A DNA stretch of 64,000 bases, from NCBI RefSeq assembly GCF_022878925.1, contig NZ_CP084630.1:112553-176552 (forward strand), read 5' to 3'. The position numbers and the translations under genes were made by a program. Position 1 is the first letter of the stretch. Each line of letters begins with the position of its first letter. The notes under the pieces were generated by a model. It searched no databases. It saw only the letters and a list, made by a program, of their open reading frames with translations, and was not told the DNA's origin. The stretch is from Caballeronia sp. TF1N1 (GTDB lineage Bacteria; Pseudomonadota; Gammaproteobacteria; Burkholderiales; Burkholderiaceae). Shown in pieces: positions 60,034-64,000 of this stretch.

Positions 60034-61461
60034 TTACCTGCGTGCGGTGAGTGCCTCGGTGAGGCGCGAGACCGGCGAATCCGCGATGTTCATGACGGCC
60101 TTTGCGAGCGCGGGTGGCGTGTCGCCAGCCGCGTCGGCACCGGTCATTACGTTGAATTTTGCGAGCAGCGCGGCGTCCGGCAGATGCGTGTCTTCGCGCC
60201 ACGGATCGCCGAGTGCGTAATCGGCTGTCGCGCTGAACACCTGTGAGCGCGCGTGGATATCGACGCCGCCCGGCACGCCGCGCCACTGTCCGCCTGTCAT
60301 CCATTCGGCGATATTCGCCGCGCGCGGCTCCGCCGTCACGCTCACGCGGGCGCGGAAGTCGGAGATGGCTGGATCGTTCATGGTTTGCGGTGTGTACCAG
60401 CGTGGCCCAGCAGGCACGCGATACGCCGCCGCAGCCAGCGCGTGCGCGTGGCTGAATTCGGCGCTGAGCATATCGGCGGGATGGGGTTCGCGGAAGATCG
60501 GCGTTAGCGCGAACGGATTCGCGCGCACCACCACGCGCTTGATCTCCTCCGGCGCGAGCGCGTGTTCGTCGATCAGCCGCGTGAACGCCGTCAGCGGATG
60601 ATGAATCCATCGGCAACACGGCCAGGGCTTGTAGGTCGTGTTGAGGATCTGCCAGTCCGATCCGAGTCCCGCGACGAGCGCGGCGTCATCGTGCGAAGGG
60701 GAACCGTAGGTCTTCCAGAACGCGTTGTCGCCGTCGAGAAAATCCTTGAAACCGGTGCTGCCGAGTTTCGCCAGCATGACCGCCGATACCCCGACCTGCG
60801 CGCACCAGCCCGCATCCGCATATTTGTACATGGGCTGTTGCACGGATTCGGCCCACTTGCGCAAGGTGGGCTGCGGCGAATTCGCCCCGCCGATACCGAA
60901 CGCGTGGTTCGCCTGCCGCGCATCGAGCCGCGCGATATTCGCGGCCGCGCCGATCGCCGCCCACGCGATGGTCCCGGCCGGACCGCCCAGTTCGTTCCAG
61001 CCGGTCACACGTCCGTTTTCGATCTGTATCGGCGCACCCATCCAGCTACCGATTCGCGCGCCGAGATCGAATCCCACAGCGATGGCGGTGAGCAGCTCGC
61101 GCCCGTGCAGCCGGTCCTTTTCAGCCAGCGCCAGCGCCGAGAAGACGGCCGCGTTGCCAAAGTGCGTGGAGGTGGGGAAGGTGTCGTCGGCATCGAGTAT
61201 GTTGGCGAGGCGCGCGTTCGCGTAGGCCGCGTTGACCGCGCTGCTGCGCGCGTTCATGCCGATCACCGTCGCGTCAGGCGTGCCGCCGAGCTGACGCACG
61301 TATTCCAGCGCGATGCGGCCGCTGTCGGTGCGCACCGCGCCGAGCGCGCAGCCGAGCGTATCGAGCAACAGACGCCGGCTTTCCGCCACGACCGCGGCGG
61401 GCAGATGTTCGAAGCGCGTTTCGGTGACGAACGCTGCAAGTTGCTGAGTCAGGCCGGGCAT
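60034..61461 (-). CDS. MmgE/PrpD family protein
   Basis: 475 aa, RBS GAGGAATCG. The N-terminal all-helical domain shows LLLDTLGCALGAVRTDSGRI, ILDADDTFPTSTHFGNAAVF and GFDLGARIGSWMGAPIQ. The family includes 2-methylcitrate dehydratase PrpD, immune-responsive IRG1-type decarboxylases and other acid dehydratases. The H in STHFGNA is in the family position. It follows the larger MFS gene by 21 bases and is surely cotranscribed with it. In this context it may dehydrate or isomerise a C4-C7 acid from the pathway. Confidence 0.88.
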   Translation of the reverse strand: MPGLTQQLAAFVTETRFEHLPAAVVAESRRLLLDTLGCALGAVRTDSGRIALEYVRQLGGTPDATVIGMNARSSAVNAAYANARLANILDADDTFPTSTHFGNAAVFSALALAEKDRLHGRELLTAIAVGFDLGARIGSWMGAPIQIENGRVTGWNELGGPAGTIAWAAIGAAANIARLDARQANHAFGIGGANSPQPTLRKWAESVQQPMYKYADAGWCAQVGVSAVMLAKLGSTGFKDFLDGDNAFWKTYGSPSHDDAALVAGLGSDWQILNTTYKPWPCCRWIHHPLTAFTRLIDEHALAPEEIKRVVVRANPFALTPIFREPHPADMLSAEFSHAHALAAAAYRVPAGPRWYTPQTMNDPAISDFRARVSVTAEPRAANIAEWMTGGQWRGVPGGVDIHARSQVFSATADYALGDPWREDTHLPDAALLAKFNVMTGADAAGDTPPALAKAVMNIADSPVSRLTEALTARR

Positions 61462-61482
61462 ATCGATTCCTCGTCGGTGGTC

Positions 61483-63138
61483 TCAGTGCGTGAGTTGATG
61501 TTCGGCGCTCAAGTCCAGCGCATCGTTGGTATCGGCGGCGGCGTAGGCGGCGAGCTCGGCGCGCGCGGTCGCTTCCCCTTGCGCGAGCGTTTTTCCCGCC
61601 GCCAGCAGCGAAATGACCGAGATCGGCAGCACGCCGAGTGCGCAGAGAATCGCCAGGCGCAGGTCGCCGGTGGCATCGCTCAAGAGGCCGACGCAATACG
61701 GCCCGAGTCCCAGCCCGAAGATGTTCGGGCCGAGCGAGAACGCGGCAAACGCGGTGCCGCGCAGACGCGGAATCACCAGATCCTGCGTGGTGGCTTGCAG
61801 TGGGCCGAACCACATCGGCACGAAAAAGGTGGCGAGCGCATAGGCGATGTAGAACGTCGAGACGCTCGTCGTCAGATATTGGACGACGCTCGCGCCCGTG
61901 AACGCCGTGGCGGTGAAGCAAACGAAATACAGACGCCCGAGCGGATGCCTGCGCCTGGCGAGATCGCACAGATAGCCGCTCAGCGTGATACCCAGCCCGC
62001 CCGCGATGATCGCGATCACGCCGAGATGCAGCCCCGCCTGCGCGGTCAGCCCGAGCGTGCGGCTGGCGTAGACGAAAACGAAGCCATTGACCGCGTTCAT
62101 CGCGAAGGCGAGGAACGCGCCTGCCACGGTGATCGACATGAATGTCTTCGAGCCGGTAATGAGGCGATGCGCGGCCGGGTCGCTCAGGCGCGTGGACTGA
62201 TACCAGTTCGAGCACACGTAGACGGCAATCGCCATTGCGAGCCATTGCACCAGATTGCTCGTCACAGGCACGCCGTAGACCGAGCCGATCTGCACGTTGC
62301 GCGCAGCCGAGAGCATGCCGTTGGTGACGTGCGTCGCGAACACGGCCACGCAGGCGGCGAGCAGCAGATAGCCGACGTTGCGCACGTATTCGCGGCGCGG
62401 TGCATCGAGCGCGGCCAGATGCGTCCAGCTCCAAGGCGGGACCATCGCGCCGAGATCGCGCAGGGCGTGGGCGAACGGGCGCGGATCGGCTTTGGCGGGC
62501 ACGGCATCGAGACGGCCGCGTTGCGGCTCGCGCACCGTGAGCAGCACGATCAGCGCGAACACGAGTCCCGGCACGCCCACGCCGATGAACGACGCCTGCC
62601 AGCCGCTCAGCCCGAACGGCGCGTTCGCCGCCGTGCCGTACGTGCGCTCCCATGCCGCGACGATCGACCCGCCGATCGCCAGCGACGCTCCCGCACCCAC
62701 ATACACGCCGACCGAATACAGCGCGAGCACGGTGCCGCGCCGCGCGCGTTCGAAGTAATCGCCGAGCAGCGAGACGGCGGCGGGCGTGGCGCTCGCTTCG
62801 CCGACACCCACGCCGACACGCGCCGCGCCGAGCTGCGCGAAGTTGCGCGACAGTCCGGAAAGCGCGGTCATCAGCGACCAGAACGACAGGCCGAGGGCGA
62901 GTGTGCGCACGCGGCTCCAGCCATCGGCGAGACGGGCGAGCGGGATGCCGAACACGCAGTAGAACAGCGCGAACGAGGTGCCGTAGAGCAGGCCGAGTTG
63001 CGCGTCGGAAATGCCCATATCGCGCTTCAGATAGGGCGCGAGGATGGTGACGATCTGTCGGTCCACATAGCTGAACGCGTAGATCAGCGTCAGGATGAAC
63101 AACACATACCAGCGATACCAGGGGCGTTCACGGGTCAT
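61483..63138 (-). CDS. MFS transporter (spinster-like), 551 aa
   Basis: Twelve predicted membrane helices. It starts WYRWYVLFILTLIYAFSYVD with motif A FGIPLARLADGWSRVRTLAL and the GVGVGEASATPAAVSLLGDY region, the pattern of the spinster/hexuronate-like group. A long central loop (about residues 190-245, VREPQRGRLDAVPAKADPRP) makes it longer than usual. It probably takes up or exports an organic acid together with the MmgE/PrpD partner in the same operon. No regulon operator was seen upstream of this unit. Confidence 0.88.
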   Translation of the reverse strand: MTRERPWYRWYVLFILTLIYAFSYVDRQIVTILAPYLKRDMGISDAQLGLLYGTSFALFYCVFGIPLARLADGWSRVRTLALGLSFWSLMTALSGLSRNFAQLGAARVGVGVGEASATPAAVSLLGDYFERARRGTVLALYSVGVYVGAGASLAIGGSIVAAWERTYGTAANAPFGLSGWQASFIGVGVPGLVFALIVLLTVREPQRGRLDAVPAKADPRPFAHALRDLGAMVPPWSWTHLAALDAPRREYVRNVGYLLLAACVAVFATHVTNGMLSAARNVQIGSVYGVPVTSNLVQWLAMAIAVYVCSNWYQSTRLSDPAAHRLITGSKTFMSITVAGAFLAFAMNAVNGFVFVYASRTLGLTAQAGLHLGVIAIIAGGLGITLSGYLCDLARRRHPLGRLYFVCFTATAFTGASVVQYLTTSVSTFYIAYALATFFVPMWFGPLQATTQDLVIPRLRGTAFAAFSLGPNIFGLGLGPYCVGLLSDATGDLRLAILCALGVLPISVISLLAAGKTLAQGEATARAELAAYAAADTNDALDLSAEHQLTH

Positions 63139-63471
63139 CTTGGATCTGCCTGTAGTCGGGAAGAGGGCGCGGGCGTTTGCAACGTTCGGCGCGCGGAAGG
63201 GCGTTGACTGTGTCTCCGATGCTTTTTTCTAGTGTTTGCGGCGTCCGTGGAAGACGCGCGATCACAGGATAGACACGGCACGCGGATTCGCACCAATACG
63301 ATTTTCCGATCCAGTCAGACGAAGAACCTGAAGATCGAACCAGAGGAATAAGTTCTCGAAACCTTCGCAAACAGTATTGGTCAGGCGGGGCGGGCTGTCG
63401 TTAGGATGAATCCATCGATCGGCGCTGTTTCGAATCTCTTTCGTATGCCGAATCATTTTCAAAGACATTTC
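63139..63471. other. Divergent intergenic region between the MFS/MmgE operon and an aldehyde dehydrogenase
   Basis: 333 bases without a supported gene. A degenerate operator-like stretch GTTAGGATGAATCCATCGA (63400-63418) has one extra base against the consensus. No clear promoter was assigned. Confidence 0.35.
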
Positions 63472-64000
63472 ATGGACATGACCAAAACGTTTCATCCCGC
63501 ATTGGGCGAGGCCGCGCGCGGCTTTCTGATGCGCGAGCATAAGCTGATGATCGACGGGCGCATGACCGATTCCGATTCGGACCGGCGCACCGACATCCTC
63601 GACCCCGCCACCGGCGACGTGATCGCCACCGTGGCCGAAGCATCGGCAAGCGATGTGGACCGCGCAGTCGATGCCGCCCGCCGCGCCTTCGCGGGACCGT
63701 GGAGCAAGACGACGCCCGCCGCGCGCACCCGCATCATGCTGCGCTTCGCGGAACTGATCGAAGCGCACGCGGACGAACTCGCGCAACTCGAATCGATCAA
63801 CAGCGGCAAGCCGCTGCCCGCATGCCGCAACGTCGACGTGCCGGGTATTGCGGAAATGCTGCGCTATATGGCGGGCTGGGCCACGAAGATCAGCGGCGAG
63901 ACGCCGGCCGTATCGCTCGCAGGCGAGTGGCACGCCTACACCTTGCGCGAGCCGGTCGGCGTGGTGGCGCAGATCATCCCGTGGAATTTTCCGCTGAATA
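63472..64000 (+). CDS. Aldehyde dehydrogenase, N-terminal part (runs off the window end)
   Basis: ATG 63472 (MDMTKTFHPALGEAARGF) or ATG 63478; 176 codons are visible. KLMIDGRMTDSDSDRRTDIL, DPATGDVIATVAEASASDVD, AVDAARRAFAGPWSKTTPAA and the nucleotide-binding IIPWNFPLN at the edge make it an NAD-dependent aldehyde dehydrogenase. It is a paralogue of the gene at 33790 (both have the LRYMAGWAT/VRYMAGWAT and GEWHAYT segments). Catalytic Glu and Cys lie outside the window. Confidence 0.9.
   Translation, partial: MDMTKTFHPALGEAARGFLMREHKLMIDGRMTDSDSDRRTDILDPATGDVIATVAEASASDVDRAVDAARRAFAGPWSKTTPAARTRIMLRFAELIEAHADELAQLESINSGKPLPACRNVDVPGIAEMLRYMAGWATKISGETPAVSLAGEWHAYTLREPVGVVAQIIPWNFPLN

Noticed and set aside
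60562..63207. Open frame of 881 codons on the plus strand
   Set aside because: It is antisense to the MmgE/PrpD and MFS genes, both complete with family motifs, and its product is an Arg/Glu/His-rich string without domains.
63400..63418. Eighth regulon operator before the last aldehyde dehydrogenase
   Set aside because: GTTAGGATGAATCCATCGA resembles the consensus but has an extra base in the core and no clear promoter beside it, so I do not count it among the true sites.
1..64000. CRISPR array, rRNA or tRNA genes
   Set aside because: No regularly spaced repeats and no tRNA- or rRNA-like sequence were noticed on reading; a dedicated covariance-model search was not possible.

Overview
The window reads as a high-GC betaproteobacterium of the Burkholderiaceae (Paraburkholderia, Caballeronia or Burkholderia type). 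The grounds are codon use, the R388-like mobilisation genes in this gene style, the Gram-negative porin_4-type porin, and the ABC/ETF/CoA-transferase catabolic style. No rRNA, tRNA or CRISPR array was seen. The left 27 kb has the features of a plasmid or plasmid-derived accessory region; the right 36 kb is one large catabolic island. I cannot tell a plasmid from an integrated element from this window alone.

Left part. Bases 1-2200 hold a partial hypothetical gene, a decayed sensor kinase/response regulator and one intact small gene. Bases 2.3-5.0 kb hold a translationally coupled pair: an acidic protein and a large tyrosine recombinase. Bases 5.1-7.3 kb hold a small gene and an ImmA/IrrE-type protease with a DUF4411 PIN-like protein, a likely toxin-antitoxin or defence-type pair. 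Bases 7.5-9.8 kb are wreckage: an OLD-like ATPase cut by an IS30 fragment, a truncated IS3 element and a broken helicase-like gene. Bases 10.4-12.3 kb carry plasmid backbone genes (a DUF932 protein, a hypothetical protein and a KorA/TrfB-like repressor). Bases 12.4-19.3 kb are an R388-like stbABC - oriT - trwABC mobilisation module. Its nic region is readable: a 7-bp hairpin followed on the minus strand by GTATGGTGT/ATAGCC. The relaxase keeps Tyr18, Tyr26, Asp85, His150, His161 and His163. No type IV secretion genes follow. Bases 19.3-27.1 kb carry small regulators and hypotheticals, a STAND (NB-ARC-like) NTPase with TPR-like C-terminus directly followed by a flavin amine oxidase, a gene-poor stretch and a BON-domain periplasmic protein.

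Right part. A TetR gene with three GGTC-N4-GACC dyads and two tiny genes precede the catabolic island (28.5-64 kb). In order: two CaiB/BaiF CoA-transferases, cytochrome P450, [3Fe-4S] ferredoxin, ferredoxin reductase, aldehyde dehydrogenase and GMC alcohol oxidoreductase (one operon); a zinc alcohol dehydrogenase facing them; a branched-chain-type ABC importer with an FAD-dependent dehydrogenase; a GntR/FCD regulator; an MFS transporter; enoyl-CoA hydratase family protein, SDR-like protein, acyl-CoA dehydrogenase, ETF beta and alpha, gentisate-dioxygenase-like bicupin and aromatic FAD monooxygenase (one operon); then on the minus strand a third CoA-transferase with FAH-family hydrolase and alpha/beta hydrolase, a porin, two MFS transporters, an MmgE/PrpD protein and, at the edge, a second aldehyde dehydrogenase.

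The most striking signal is a near-identical 19-bp operator, TCATTGGATGAACCATTGA or its complement, found at seven places. Each lies in front of a transcription unit, usually just downstream of or overlapping a TTGAC(A/G)/TATATT-like promoter. The single GntR-family regulator inside the island is the obvious candidate to bind it. The gene content suggests uptake of an organic acid or aromatic/alicyclic compound, side-chain or ring hydroxylation by the P450, oxidation to a carboxylate, CoA-ester beta-oxidation-type steps, and final hydroxylation and gentisate-type ring cleavage. The substrate cannot be named from sequence alone.
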